Below the pieces are notes generated by a model. It had not been told where the DNA came from and searched no databases. It saw nothing but the letters and a program-made list of their open reading frames with translations. The position numbers were made by a program, and so were the translations under genes. A stretch of DNA of 64,000 bases from Flavobacterium lacus (GTDB taxonomy: Bacteria; Bacteroidota; Bacteroidia; Flavobacteriales; Flavobacteriaceae). Positions 17,253 through 27,682 of this stretch are shown here, one piece after another (position 1 is the first letter of the stretch; each line of letters opens with the position of its first letter). The DNA is taken from positions 248,001 to 312,000 of the forward strand of contig NZ_QLSV01000003.1 in assembly GCF_003268815.1 (NCBI RefSeq), in the 5' to 3' direction.

Positions 17253-17747
17253 ATGGATATTAAAGAAATTCAAAACCTAATTAAATTTGTAGCAAAATCA
17301 GGAGCTACCGAAGTAAAATTAGAAATGGATGATTTTAAAATCACCATCAAAACCACCGAGGCAGGTGCTGCAGAAGCATCTTATTTTCAAAATTATCCAA
17401 ATGCTCAACCGATGCAAATGGTTCCGCAACAACAACAGCAACCACAAGCTCCTGTTCAAGCTGCTCCGGTTGTACCGGCTGTCGTAGAAGCAGATGAAAA
17501 TTCGAAATATGTGGTGATAAAATCACCAATGATTGGAACTTTATACAGAAAAGCGGCTCCGGATAAAGCTCCGTTTGTAGAAGTAGGTGCAACGATTTCA
17601 AAAGGTGACCCGGTTTGTGTGATTGAAGCAATGAAATTATTCAACGAAATTGAGGCAGAAATTTCAGGTAAAATCGTGAAAATTTTAGTAGATGATATGT
17701 CGCCTGTTGAATTTGACCAACCTTTATTCTTAGTAGATCCATCTTAA
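17253..17747 (+). CDS. accB: Acetyl-CoA carboxylase biotin carboxyl carrier protein
   Basis: 164 residues. Residues 1-40 are the N-terminal helix domain, about 45-80 a Gln/Pro/Ala-rich linker (MVPQQQQQPQAP) and about 85-164 the biotinyl domain. Biotin attaches to K128 in EAMKLFNE. The linker is a normal feature of AccB. It is 23 bp after fabH and 91 bp before accC; that spacer is filled by tandem repeats. Confidence 0.96.
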   Translation: MDIKEIQNLIKFVAKSGATEVKLEMDDFKITIKTTEAGAAEASYFQNYPNAQPMQMVPQQQQQPQAPVQAAPVVPAVVEADENSKYVVIKSPMIGTLYRKAAPDKAPFVEVGATISKGDPVCVIEAMKLFNEIEAEISGKIVKILVDDMSPVEFDQPLFLVDPS

Positions 17748-17750
17748 AAA

Positions 17751-17831
17751 GTTAGAAGTTAAGAGTTAGGAGTTAGAAGTTTTTCTATCTTTTTAATTGT
17801 CTAATTGACACCTTGTCTAATTATCTAATTT
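17751..17831. repeat. Adjacent 7-bp and 8-bp arrays in the accB-accC spacer
   Basis: 17751-17778 is four heptamers of the form GTTARRA (GTTAGAA, GTTAAGA, GTTAGGA, GTTAGAA). After a 13-bp gap, 17792-17831 is five octamers of the form TCTAATTN/NNNNNTTG. Together they occupy nearly all of the 91-bp spacer inside an essential operon. Confidence 0.8.
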
Positions 17832-17838
17832 AAAAAAT

Positions 17839-19185
17839 ATGTTTAAAAAAATATTAATTGCCAACCGTGGAGAAATTGCACTTCGTGTGATTAGAACCTG
17901 TAAAGAAATGGGCATTAAAACAGTTGCGGTGTATTCTACTGCCGACGCTGAAAGTCTTCATGTGAAATTTGCAGACGAAGCGGTTTGTATTGGTCCGCCA
18001 CCTAGTAATTTGTCTTATTTAAAAATGTCAAATATTATTGCAGCGGCAGAAATTACGAATGCTGATGCGATACATCCGGGTTACGGATTTTTGTCTGAGA
18101 ATGCTAAATTTTCGAAAATTTGTCAGGAACATGGTATCAAATTCATTGGTGCTTCACCTGAAATGATTGATAAAATGGGTGACAAAGCATCCGCCAAAGC
18201 AACTATGAAAGCCGCTGGAGTTCCTTGTGTTCCCGGTTCGGAAGGATTGTTGGAAAGCTACGAGCAAGCCGAAAAAATTGCCAAAGAAATGGGTTATCCC
18301 GTGATGTTGAAAGCAACGGCCGGTGGAGGTGGAAAGGGAATGCGTGCCGTTTGGAAAAAAGAAGAACTCCTCAAAGCTTGGGAAAGTGCTCGTCAAGAAT
18401 CGGCAGCAGCCTTTGGAAACGACGGGATGTATATGGAAAAGTTGATTGAAGAACCTCGTCATATCGAAATCCAAGTGGTGGGTGATGCATATGGAAAAGC
18501 CTGTCATTTATCAGAAAGAGATTGTTCGGTGCAACGTCGTCATCAGAAATTGACGGAAGAAACGCCTTCTCCCTTTATGACGGATGAATTGCGTCATAAG
18601 ATGGGTGAAGCGGCTGTGAAAGCGGCTGAATTTATAAGTTACGAAGGAGCTGGAACAATTGAGTTTTTGGTGGATAAACACCGTAACTTCTACTTTATGG
18701 AAATGAATACACGAATTCAAGTAGAGCATCCTATTACGGAACAAGTGGTGGACTATGATTTGATTCGTGAGCAAATATTAGTGGCTGCGGGTGTGCCAAT
18801 TTCAGGTAAAAATTATCTACCGCAATTGCACTCGATTGAATGTAGAATTAATGCGGAAGATCCTTATAATGATTTTCGTCCTTCGCCGGGGAAAATTACA
18901 GTTCTTCACGCACCTGGTGGACATGGCGTTCGTTTAGATACGCACGTGTATGCAGGTTACACGATACCGCCCAATTATGACTCAATGATTGCAAAGTTGA
19001 TTACCACGGCCCAAACCCGTGAGGAAGCAATCAACAAAATGAAGCGTGCGTTGGATGAGTTTTATATTGAAGGAATTAAAACTACCATACCATTTCACCG
19101 CCAATTAATGGAAGAACCGGATTATGTTTCCGGAAATTATACCACAAAATTTATGGAAAGTTTTAAAATGAACGATCCGGAATAA
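17839..19185 (+). CDS. accC: Acetyl-CoA carboxylase, biotin carboxylase subunit
   Basis: ATP-dependent carboxylation of biotin on AccB. 448 residues, normal length. The N-terminal Rossmann-like domain starts [17 protein letters not shown]; the ATP-grasp domain has the glycine-rich loop [12 protein letters not shown]; the active-site region shows [14 protein letters not shown] and ECRINAEDP. The start is unambiguous. A terminator follows. Confidence 0.98.
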   Translation: MFKKILIANRGEIALRVIRTCKEMGIKTVAVYSTADAESLHVKFADEAVCIGPPPSNLSYLKMSNIIAAAEITNADAIHPGYGFLSENAKFSKICQEHGIKFIGASPEMIDKMGDKASAKATMKAAGVPCVPGSEGLLESYEQAEKIAKEMGYPVMLKATAGGGGKGMRAVWKKEELLKAWESARQESAAAFGNDGMYMEKLIEEPRHIEIQVVGDAYGKACHLSERDCSVQRRHQKLTEETPSPFMTDELRHKMGEAAVKAAEFISYEGAGTIEFLVDKHRNFYFMEMNTRIQVEHPITEQVVDYDLIREQILVAAGVPISGKNYLPQLHSIECRINAEDPYNDFRPSPGKITVLHAPGGHGVRLDTHVYAGYTIPPNYDSMIAKLITTAQTREEAINKMKRALDEFYIEGIKTTIPFHRQLMEEPDYVSGNYTTKFMESFKMNDPE

Positions 19186-19246
19186 ATAGGAAATCCTTGA
19201 GTTAAGTTAGTAATCAGTTTACTAATTTGAGCCACCAATTTTATAA

Positions 19247-19283
19247 AAAATGAGTCCGAAAAATATCGGACTCATTTTTTTTT
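19247..19283 (+). terminator. Terminator after accC
   Basis: AAAATGAGTCCGA pairs with TCGGACTCATTTT (13 bp, loop of 6) and is followed by a run of nine T. Confidence 0.93.
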
Positions 19284-19530
19284 AGTTCAATCTTTATGTT
19301 ATGCTTTATATTTTTCCTTTTATACAATCCAAACTGTGTAACCTGCATTTGATTTGGGTAAAATATACACAATTTAATAAATATTAAAAAAAGTTATGTA
19401 TCTGTAAATCAATATTTTGTAGTTTAGGCATGCAGCTTGCTTGCCGTTTGTAGTATATTCTCAATTACACATAGATTCAATAATAGCATGTTAAAAAATA
19501 GAGAACGTCAACTACAAAATTAAAATAAGG
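19284..19530. other. AT-rich spacer before the glycosyltransferase gene
   Basis: The whole gene-free stretch is 19186-19530. After the terminator it is AT-rich with no open frame, no array and no clear TAnnTTTG site; TATTTTG at about 19414 is the nearest candidate. It probably carries the leader of the glycosyltransferase gene. Confidence 0.4.
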
Positions 19531-21045
19531 ATGGAAAGCCAAAATTTAAATTCAACCAAATCTTTCTCCTCTCAAAAAGAGAAAAGAATTCATGATCACA
19601 ACGTGTACAGTTTTATCTTACCTGTTTATAGCAAGTCGTTACATCAGATTATTTCCATTGGATATTTCAGGATTCAGGAATATATAAGCAACTTTTATTC
19701 AAAGACAAATGATACAAAAGTTGGTTTAATGAATAAAACTGTCTTAATCAGTACATTTTTAGTCATGATGGGTGCTGTATTTTTGGTATATGAATTACAA
19801 CCAAGTTTTGAGCAGTTCAATTTAGAACGAATGAACACTACTTTAGGCATGACTTTTTTAGTCTTATCGATTACTTTAGTGGCATATAAAATTTGCTTTT
19901 TCCTTTTTAAAGCATATTTATATTTTCGCTATACAGCTATTGAATCGGTTTCAGATGAAGAGCTTCCAACGTGTACGATAATTGTGCCTGCTTATAATGA
20001 AGGTAAATTGGTTTGGGAAACATTAAAAAGTATAGCAAACAGCGATTATCCGAAGGAAAAACTACAATTATTAGCGATTGATGATGGAAGTAAAGATGAC
20101 ACTTGGTATTGGATGCAACAAGCTAAATTGCAATTGGGTGACCGACTAACAATTTTTCAACAGCCGGAAAATAAAGGAAAACGTCATGCTCTTTATCGTG
20201 GATTCAACCTCGGAACCGGTGAGGTTTTTGTGACGATTGACAGTGATTCGATTGTAAAAAAAGATACTTTGCGAAATTTGGTGAGTCCATTTGTTACGAA
20301 TGATAATTGTGGTGCTGTTGCAGGAAATGTTAAGGTTTTAAACAACGAAAAAGCCATGTTGCCCAAAATGTTGAATGTGAGTTTTGTGATGAGTTTTGAA
20401 TTTGTGCGTGCGGCCGAAAGTATGTTAGGTTCGGTGCTTTGCACCCCCGGGGCTTTAGCAGCTTATCGAAGAGAGGCGGTATTCAACTGCCTTCCGGAAT
20501 GGATAAACCAAACCTTTATGGGTCAACCTTCTGACATTGGAGAAGACAGAGCCATGACAAATATGATTTTAAAACAAGGACATCATGTTTTATTTCAAAG
20601 AAACGCACACGTGTTAACCAATGTGCCTGAACAGTATAAAGGCTTATACAAAATGTTTATTCGATGGGGAAGAAGTAATGTGCGTGAAAACATCATGATG
20701 GCAAAATACGTTTTTTCTAATTTTAGAAAAGAATCAACAGCAGGAGCAAGACTTTTATTCGTTAATCAATCGCTGAATATCATCATGGCCTATCCGTTTT
20801 TGTTGTTTATGTTGTTTTTTGTCGTAACACATCCCATATTATTTTTAAGTTCAACATTAGCAAGTATATTAATTATATCGTCTTTCCCTGTGTTGTTTTA
20901 TGCAAAAAGATACAACTTATCTGAATCGATTTGGGCTTATACTTACAGTATTTTATACACTTTTGGTCTTTTCTGGATAACACCCTATGCCATTGCCACA
21001 GCGGCTAAAAGTGGCTGGTTAACCAGGGAGTTGCCGACAAAATAA
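19531..21045 (+). CDS. Membrane glycosyltransferase, GT2 (PgaC/NodC-like)
   Basis: A 504-residue processive-type family 2 glycosyltransferase. Two helices (about 70-90 and 105-130) precede the catalytic domain, which shows TIIVPAYNEG, the DDGS motif, the DSDS metal site and the acceptor motif region ending in FIRWGRSN (a QxxRW variant with F-I instead of Q). Three to four helices follow at the C-terminus. The order resembles N-acetylglucosamine or hyaluronan synthases. No export partner is adjacent, so polymer type is unknown. The 65-residue N-terminal extension before the first helix is long and hydrophilic; an internal Met at about residue 67 could be an alternative start. Confidence 0.88.
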   Translation: MESQNLNSTKSFSSQKEKRIHDHNVYSFILPVYSKSLHQIISIGYFRIQEYISNFYSKTNDTKVGLMNKTVLISTFLVMMGAVFLVYELQPSFEQFNLERMNTTLGMTFLVLSITLVAYKICFFLFKAYLYFRYTAIESVSDEELPTCTIIVPAYNEGKLVWETLKSIANSDYPKEKLQLLAIDDGSKDDTWYWMQQAKLQLGDRLTIFQQPENKGKRHALYRGFNLGTGEVFVTIDSDSIVKKDTLRNLVSPFVTNDNCGAVAGNVKVLNNEKAMLPKMLNVSFVMSFEFVRAAESMLGSVLCTPGALAAYRREAVFNCLPEWINQTFMGQPSDIGEDRAMTNMILKQGHHVLFQRNAHVLTNVPEQYKGLYKMFIRWGRSNVRENIMMAKYVFSNFRKESTAGARLLFVNQSLNIIMAYPFLLFMLFFVVTHPILFLSSTLASILIISSFPVLFYAKRYNLSESIWAYTYSILYTFGLFWITPYAIATAAKSGWLTRELPTK

Positions 21046-21142
21046 TTTGAAGTTCAGCTTTTATTTTAGCAGAATAAAAGATGTTAAAATTTGGTTTATC
21101 ATGTATACTGAGATAAATTTCCTAATTAAATTTATCTACATC

Positions 21143-21172
21143 AAAAGAGGTCTCGGGGTGACCTCTTTTTTT
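21143..21172 (+). terminator. Terminator after the glycosyltransferase
   Basis: AAAAGAGGTC pairs with GACCTCTTTT around a 7-nt loop, followed by more T. Confidence 0.9.
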
Positions 21173-21239
21173 ATTTAAACAATTTTTAAGAAAAACATCA
21201 AGAGAATCGCTTATTTTAGCTAAAACATAAGCTCAACAA

Positions 21240-22574
21240 ATGAAGAAGATTTTATTGATAGAAGATGATATTGCCTTTTGTAAAATGGTGAGCACTTTTC
21301 TGTCTAAGAATAATTATGCCGTTTCAACCGCTTATTCTGCCTCAGAAGCTAAAAATATCGCAAAAGAATCTGATTTTGATTTAATCATCTGTGATTTGCG
21401 TTTGCCTGATAGCGACGGAATTGAACTGATGAGCGAGTTAAAAGCTAGCTCTCAAGATATTCCGGTAGTGTTAATGACAGGTTATGCTGATGTAACTACA
21501 GCCGTGAAGGCTATGAAAAAGGGGGCCTCAGATTATATTTCAAAACCTTTTGTTCCAGAAGAAGTTTTATTGGTTTTATCAAATGCGTTGTCTAAAAATG
21601 AAGAAAAGGCAATTCTATCAAAAACAACAGATCAAAAAAAGGCAGTAACAACTACAGACTTTGTTGGAGGAATTAGTGCCGTTTCAAAAGTGATGAATAG
21701 CCACATTCAATTGGTGAGTCCTACTAATTTATCGGTTTTGATTATTGGAGAAAGTGGAACAGGAAAAGAAGTTGTGGCCAAAGAAATTCATAAACTCAGC
21801 CATCGAAAATCGGCTCCTTTTATTGCCGTAGATTGTGGTGCTATCCCGAAAGAATTGGCTACCAGTGAGTTTTTTGGACATTTAAAAGGATCGTTTACTG
21901 GAGCCGTGACAGACAAAATCGGTCATTTTGAATCGGCTAATGGAGGAACGTTGTTTTTGGATGAAGTGGGAAATTTATCCTATGAAAATCAAATACAGTT
22001 ATTACGAGCCTTGCAAGAGCGAAAAATTAAAAAAATTGGAAGCAGCACAGAATTTGATGTAGATATACGTGTAATTGCAGCCACAAATGAAGACTTAAAG
22101 GAAGCTGTTAAAAATGGTGCTTTCCGAGAGGATTTATACCACCGATTAAACGAATTCTCCATCGTCGTGCCGACTTTAAACGAACGGAAGCAAGACTTAT
22201 TGATGTATGCCGATTTCTTTTTAGAAAAGGCAAACGAGCAATTAAATAAAAATGTTTTAGGTTTTTCACCGGAAGTCATTCGGATTTTTCAAGCCTATTC
22301 ATGGCCGGGAAATTTAAGAGAATTGCAAAATATTATACGCCGTTCAACTTTGTTAACACAAGGAAGTTTAGTTGAAAAAGAAGTAATTCCACCCGACTTT
22401 TTTGAAGAAGAAAACCAATCTAAATCAGTTTTTTCAAAATCGAATAACGAAAAAGAAATGATTATTAAAGCTCTTCAATTGTGCAACGGAAATAAATCGG
22501 AAGCTGCAAAAATGCTTGAAATAAACAGAAAAACGTTGTACAACAAATTAAAATTATATCAGTTAGAGGAGTAA
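21240..22574 (+). CDS. Sigma-54-dependent response regulator (NtrC family)
   Basis: 444 residues: receiver domain 1-120 with phospho-acceptor D52 and K at about 102; AAA+ domain about 140-370 with the P-loop GESGTGKE at 170-177; Fis-type helix-turn-helix at the C-terminus (NKSEAAKMLEINRKTLYNKL). The sigma-54 contact loop reads GSFTGA at 217-222 instead of GAFTGA, a tolerated but less common variant. The gene is convergent with a hybrid kinase and the two coding regions overlap by 12 bp, so they likely form a pair. Targets are unknown. Confidence 0.95.
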   Translation: MKKILLIEDDIAFCKMVSTFLSKNNYAVSTAYSASEAKNIAKESDFDLIICDLRLPDSDGIELMSELKASSQDIPVVLMTGYADVTTAVKAMKKGASDYISKPFVPEEVLLVLSNALSKNEEKAILSKTTDQKKAVTTTDFVGGISAVSKVMNSHIQLVSPTNLSVLIIGESGTGKEVVAKEIHKLSHRKSAPFIAVDCGAIPKELATSEFFGHLKGSFTGAVTDKIGHFESANGGTLFLDEVGNLSYENQIQLLRALQERKIKKIGSSTEFDVDIRVIAATNEDLKEAVKNGAFREDLYHRLNEFSIVVPTLNERKQDLLMYADFFLEKANEQLNKNVLGFSPEVIRIFQAYSWPGNLRELQNIIRRSTLLTQGSLVEKEVIPPDFFEEENQSKSVFSKSNNEKEMIIKALQLCNGNKSEAAKMLEINRKTLYNKLKLYQLEE

Positions 22575-24977
22575 TTCTTTTTGAATAAGCGTTAGTAATC
22601 GAGTTGCCTTCTCATTAATTTCATCAAAAATAGTTTTTTGTTCTTCCATTGATAATTCGGTTTTTTCGCATTCCTCTAATTGTTGAAGCAAGAGCACGGT
22701 TTCTTTCGCATCCAATTGACTCATCATCGGAATCATGCGGTGCGAAATGGCGGCTATTGTTTTTTTATCTGAATTAGAAATGGCCTCTTCAATGATGGCA
22801 AGATTGGAAGAAGTATTTTCTATAAATGCTTTTAAAACTTCCTTGATTGCAAGGTCATCGCCATCTAACATTGTTTTCAGGCTCTTCAAATTATATTCGT
22901 TTATTGATACTTTTGATACGTCTTTCAAATCGGGTTTAACAGCAATATTTATGTTTAACACATTGTTCAAAACATGCAATAGCTCCGCTGATTGATAGGG
23001 TTTGTGTAATACAGCAGAAAAACCTTTTTCAGTATAAATGTGTTTTTCCAAATTCCTTTGTCCGGTAATCGCAATAATCGGAATTTCCTTTGGAATCTTA
23101 GAAATCAATTCAAAACCGCTCAATGTTGGCATTTGAATGTCGGTAATAATTGCGTCATAAACATCTGTTTTTAATGAGGAAATTAGTTCTTCAGGATCAT
23201 CAAAAGAGCTTACATTGAAATGGTAAATTTTTAAAAATTCGGTGGTTAACTGTAGAAGGGAACTATCATCATCTACCACTGCAATGGTAAATTTTTTGTT
23301 TTTATTTTCCGTAACAACAAGAATTTCCTTTTTATTTTCAGTCATTTTTGCGGGCAAGGTTAATTGGAAAATGCTTCCTTTGTTTACTTCACTTTGCACG
23401 GTCAAATTTCCATATAAAATTTCAGCTAATTTTTTGCAAATAGTTAATCCCAATCCGGTTCCACCGTATTTTTTTTCAATGGAGGTATCGGCTTGTGTAA
23501 ATTCGTTAAAAATTAAATTTAGTTTACTGCTTTCTATCCCAATGCCACTGTCTTGAACCACAATGGTTAATTGATTTTTGATATAAGTTGTATTGATTTT
23601 TATAAAACCCTTTTCAGTAAATTTATAAGCGTTTCCAATAAGATTGTTCAAAATTTGTCTGATGCGTAATGCATCATTTTCAATTGATAAATTGGCAATA
23701 GAATCTAATTCAAATTGTAATGAAATAGGTTTTGATGGATATAAGGATTGGATGCTTTCGGCTACTTCGACAATCAATTTATCTAATTCGAAAACCGTGT
23801 TTTCCAGTTCAATTTTACCGGCTTCGATTTTGGAAAAATCTAATAAATCATTCACCAGTTGATTGATGTAGATTGATGAACTTTTGATATTTGACAAATA
23901 ATAATTCTGCTTTTCGGAAACCCCGCCCATACTGATTAATTCGCTAAAACCTTGAATCGTATTTAAAGGTGTTTTTAAATCGTGGCTTACGGTGGCAATC
24001 AATTGCTCTCTGGCCGTTAAAAGTGATTCTGTTTTCTTTTTTTCAATTTCCAATTGTTTTCTGTACCGTTGATTTTTTAGAAAATCACTTGTAATAAGAA
24101 GGAAAAATAACCCGGTCATTATTAACCCGATTACTGCCGCCATGGTTAAGATGGAAACTGTTTTTTGTTGTGCTTCTTCTCTGGAAAAATTGTTTAAGTT
24201 TGCTTTTTTGATGACATCCGATTCAAATTCAACCAAAATTTCATTTAGCTTTTGCGAAATAAATAAATCGTTTCGAAGCAATTCTATTTCTTTGTTTTTT
24301 TGAGTAGTCGTTTTTTCTTGATTTTTTAACCGAACTTCTTCTAAAATTTTCTTTGAAGAAACAAGAATTGAATCAATTTGCTTGTCGGTTAAGGTTTTTT
24401 CTGATTCTTTGGGAACATTTTCATTCAGATAATCCACGTAATCTTGATACACTCTTCGTTCATAGGTGGAAAGCTTGGAAGGATCTATTTTTAAACTTTC
24501 CAATGTGATTTTACCCATCGACTCTTCAATTCGAGTTAAATTGCGCAATGCATTATCAATTGGAAAGTAGGTGTTTTGTGATTTATTGATTTTTTTTAAT
24601 TCTTCGATATTGGAAACTTTTTGTTGTAGAATAATTTTTAAACTATCTAAAAGAACTATTTGTTTTTCGTTATCAATTTTTTTTCCAAAGGAATCAATTG
24701 CGGTGCTTAAGCTTCGGTTTTCTTGATCGAATAATTCAAAATCTTTTGCCAGATTGGTTTGAATGGCTACCCGTCCTAAATTATCAACATCATAAATTTT
24801 TGAAAGTAAGGAACCTAATCGAATGAGTTTTTGGTTTTCTTCAATCGATTGTTTTTCGTAATTAGAAAAAAGTCTGTTTTCTTTCAGCAACATAAATCCC
24901 ACGGCAATCACAAGGGAAGCAATGAGCAAATAACTCACGAGCACTTTGAGCGGAATAGAACTTGATTTTACAGCCAT
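22563..24977 (-). CDS. Hybrid sensor histidine kinase with receiver and HPt domains
   Basis: 804 residues from ATG 24977 (MAVKSSSIPL); an ATG 21 bp upstream is possible. Two membrane helices (about 12-31 and 276-296) bracket a helical, coiled-coil-like periplasmic sensor rich in Lys and Glu. Then the H-box VSHDLKTPLN (H332), the ATPase domain (NLIGNAYKF, DSGIGIE, GTGLGL), a receiver (VVDDDSS, IITDIQMP) and a C-terminal HPt domain (ISHRMIPMM). This is a complete phosphorelay apart from the output regulator, which the convergent sigma-54 gene could supply. The ligand is unknown. Confidence 0.94.
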   Translation of the reverse strand: MAVKSSSIPLKVLVSYLLIASLVIAVGFMLLKENRLFSNYEKQSIEENQKLIRLGSLLSKIYDVDNLGRVAIQTNLAKDFELFDQENRSLSTAIDSFGKKIDNEKQIVLLDSLKIILQQKVSNIEELKKINKSQNTYFPIDNALRNLTRIEESMGKITLESLKIDPSKLSTYERRVYQDYVDYLNENVPKESEKTLTDKQIDSILVSSKKILEEVRLKNQEKTTTQKNKEIELLRNDLFISQKLNEILVEFESDVIKKANLNNFSREEAQQKTVSILTMAAVIGLIMTGLFFLLITSDFLKNQRYRKQLEIEKKKTESLLTAREQLIATVSHDLKTPLNTIQGFSELISMGGVSEKQNYYLSNIKSSSIYINQLVNDLLDFSKIEAGKIELENTVFELDKLIVEVAESIQSLYPSKPISLQFELDSIANLSIENDALRIRQILNNLIGNAYKFTEKGFIKINTTYIKNQLTIVVQDSGIGIESSKLNLIFNEFTQADTSIEKKYGGTGLGLTICKKLAEILYGNLTVQSEVNKGSIFQLTLPAKMTENKKEILVVTENKNKKFTIAVVDDDSSLLQLTTEFLKIYHFNVSSFDDPEELISSLKTDVYDAIITDIQMPTLSGFELISKIPKEIPIIAITGQRNLEKHIYTEKGFSAVLHKPYQSAELLHVLNNVLNINIAVKPDLKDVSKVSINEYNLKSLKTMLDGDDLAIKEVLKAFIENTSSNLAIIEEAISNSDKKTIAAISHRMIPMMSQLDAKETVLLLQQLEECEKTELSMEEQKTIFDEINEKATRLLTLIQKELLL

Positions 24978-25030
24978 TCTCAAAGATAAAAATATCAAAA
25001 GCTACTATTTCCTTATAAAGTGTTAAAAAT

Positions 25031-25093
25031 AAAAAACACCGAATAAAAACCATTTAGTGCTAGACTCTTTTAGGTTTTATTCAGCGTTTTTAT
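25031..25093 (-). terminator. Terminator after nrdA
   Basis: GAATAAAAACC and GGTTTTATTC pair (one bulged base) with outer pairing of AACACC-like arms, followed on the minus strand by T-rich sequence between nrdA and the kinase gene. Confidence 0.65.
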
Positions 25094-25110
25094 TTGTAAT
25101 GATTATCTGT

Positions 25111-27546
25111 TTACGACCCGCACATCTCACAATCGTCCGGACCGGCAGTTTTAGCCATTTCAATCATGGCTCGGTATTCTTCTTGACTCATTTCAACTGG
25201 TTCATTGAGTACTGCAATTGATTCTAATTTTTTAGCAACAACTGGTTGTTCGATTACTTCTACTGGTTCTGCTTTTTTATCGTTGTTTAACGTGAATTTA
25301 ATCGCGTCTACAGCTGATTTGGTTCGCAAGTAATACATTCCGGTTTTTAAACCGGATTGCCACGCGTAGAAATGCATGGAGGTTAATTTAGCATAGGTTG
25401 CTCCTTCCATGAATAAGTTCAGCGACTGCGATTGGTCAATGAAATAACCACGTTGGCGTGACATATCAATGATGTCTTTCATGCTCATTTCCCACACGGT
25501 TTTGTATAACTCTTTGATATCTTGCGGAATGCCTTCGATGTTTTGTACGGAACCATTGTGCCGCATGATTTCTTGTTTTAAGGTGTCGTTCCACAAACCA
25601 AGTTTTACTAAATCTTCTAACAAGTGTTTGTTTACAACTATAAATTCGCCTGATAGCACTCTTCTGGTATAAATATTAGAGGTATATGGTTCAAACGCTT
25701 CGTTGTTTCCTAAGATTTGTGATGTGGAAGCGGTTGGCATTGGAGCCACAAGCAATGAGTTTCTCACCCCGTGCTCCATTACTTCTTTACGCAAACTTTC
25801 CCAATCCCATTTCCCGGATAAATCGCTGTCTTTTAATCCCCATAAATTGTATTGGAATTCTCCTTGTGAAATGGGTGATCCTTTGAAAGTGGAATAGGGT
25901 CCTTCTTCTTTTGCCATTTCCATAGAAGCGGTTACCGCAGCAAAATAAAGGGTTTCAAAAATATCTTGGTTCATTTGTTTTGCTTCGTCGCTGGTGAACG
26001 GCAAACGCAATAAAATAAACGCATCAGCCAAACCTTGCACTCCCAATCCAATTGGACGGTGACGCATGTTTGAGTTTTCCGCTTCGGGAACCGGGTAATA
26101 ATTTCTATCGATTACGCGGTTTAAGTTACGCGTCACACGTTTGGTAACATCGTATAATTTCTGGTGATCAAATTTTCCATTTTCGATAAACATTGGCAAC
26201 GAAATAGAAGCTAAATTACACACAGCTACTTCATCCGGTGCGGTATATTCTAAAATCTCGGTACACAAATTCGATGAACGAATGGTTCCTAAATTTTTTT
26301 GGTTTGATTTGCGGTTGGCTGCATCCTTGTACAGCATATACGGCGTTCCGGTTTCGATTTGTGATTCAAGGATTTTCTCCCAAAGTTCACGAGCACGAAC
26401 GGTTTTTCTGCCTTTTCCGGCGGCTTCGTATTTGTGGTACAAAGCTTCGAATTCATCGCCATACACGTCACACAAACCCGGACATTCGTTTGGACACATT
26501 AACGTCCACGAAGCATCGTCTTGCACGCGTTTCATAAACAAATCGGAGGTCCACATGGCAAAGAACAAATCTCTGGCACGCATTTCTTCTTTTCCGGTAT
26601 TCTTTTTCAAATCTAAAAATTCGAAAATATCAGCATGCCACGTTTCTAAATAAATGGCAAAACTTCCTTTTCTTTTTCCGCCACCTTGGTCAACGTAACG
26701 GGCTGTGTCGTTGAAAACACGTAGCATCGGAACAATTCCGTTAGACGTTCCGTTTGTGCCTCGAATGTAAGATCCTGTTGCACGAACATTGTGAATGGAT
26801 AGTCCGATTCCGCCTGCAGATTGCGAAATTTTTGCGGTTTGTTTTAAGGTATCATAAATTCCGTCGATGCTATCATCTTTCATCGTCAATAGGAAACATG
26901 ACGACATTTGTGGTTTTGGTGTTCCGGCATTAAACAAGGTTGGTGTTGCGTGGGTGAAGAATTTTTTCGACATTAATTCGTAGGTTTCTTTCACTGCTTC
27001 GATGTCATTCAAATGAATTCCAACCGAAACACGCATCAACATATGTTGAGGTCTTTCCACAATTTTTCCGTTGATTTTTAATAAATACGAACGTTCTAAT
27101 GTTTTGAAACCGAAATAATCATAATTAAAATCTCTGTTGTAAATAATCATGGAATCCAATTCCTCTGCATTGGCCATGATTGTTTCGTATACCTCATCGG
27201 AAAGCAATGGTGATTTTTGTCCCGTACGTGGATTCACATAATGGTACATGTCTGACATTGTTTCTGAAAACGACTTTTTGGTATTTTTATGTAAATTGGA
27301 AACTGCAATACGTGCTGCTAATTGTGCATAATCCGGGTGAGCAATCGTCATTGAAGCAGCCGTTTCTGCTGCCAAATTATCTAATTCTGAAGTGGTTACA
27401 CCATCATACAATCCTTCGATTACTCGCATGGCTACTTTTACAGAATCAACCAAATCATTCAATCCGTAACATAATTTTTTAATTCTGTCCGTGATTTTGT
27501 CAAACATTACCGGCTCTTTGTGGCCGTCTCTTTTTACTACATACAT
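25111..27546 (-). CDS. nrdA: Ribonucleoside-diphosphate reductase, large subunit (class I)
   Basis: Reduces ribonucleoside diphosphates to deoxy forms. 811 residues: ATP-cone at 1-90 ([18 protein letters not shown]), then the barrel domain with NLCTEI and the radical-site and tyrosine pair regions, ending with the redox-active tail CEMCGS. An acidic, Val/Pro linker near 770 joins the tail. Cytosolic heterotetramer with NrdB, encoded 136 bp upstream on the same strand. The full ATP-cone implies dATP feedback control. Confidence 0.98.
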   Translation of the reverse strand: MYVVKRDGHKEPVMFDKITDRIKKLCYGLNDLVDSVKVAMRVIEGLYDGVTTSELDNLAAETAASMTIAHPDYAQLAARIAVSNLHKNTKKSFSETMSDMYHYVNPRTGQKSPLLSDEVYETIMANAEELDSMIIYNRDFNYDYFGFKTLERSYLLKINGKIVERPQHMLMRVSVGIHLNDIEAVKETYELMSKKFFTHATPTLFNAGTPKPQMSSCFLLTMKDDSIDGIYDTLKQTAKISQSAGGIGLSIHNVRATGSYIRGTNGTSNGIVPMLRVFNDTARYVDQGGGKRKGSFAIYLETWHADIFEFLDLKKNTGKEEMRARDLFFAMWTSDLFMKRVQDDASWTLMCPNECPGLCDVYGDEFEALYHKYEAAGKGRKTVRARELWEKILESQIETGTPYMLYKDAANRKSNQKNLGTIRSSNLCTEILEYTAPDEVAVCNLASISLPMFIENGKFDHQKLYDVTKRVTRNLNRVIDRNYYPVPEAENSNMRHRPIGLGVQGLADAFILLRLPFTSDEAKQMNQDIFETLYFAAVTASMEMAKEEGPYSTFKGSPISQGEFQYNLWGLKDSDLSGKWDWESLRKEVMEHGVRNSLLVAPMPTASTSQILGNNEAFEPYTSNIYTRRVLSGEFIVVNKHLLEDLVKLGLWNDTLKQEIMRHNGSVQNIEGIPQDIKELYKTVWEMSMKDIIDMSRQRGYFIDQSQSLNLFMEGATYAKLTSMHFYAWQSGLKTGMYYLRTKSAVDAIKFTLNNDKKAEPVEVIEQPVVAKKLESIAVLNEPVEMSQEEYRAMIEMAKTAGPDDCEMCGS

Positions 27547-27682
27547 ACTGCTACCTGTTTTTTAAAACAATAAATCCCTTTATTGTTTTGGGTTATTCGT
27601 TAGTTGGTTTTGGGAAGCTAATCCCGGTATTTATAGAATCAACTCTGTCAGAGTTTGAAACGTTGACGAGGTTTAATTTAAT

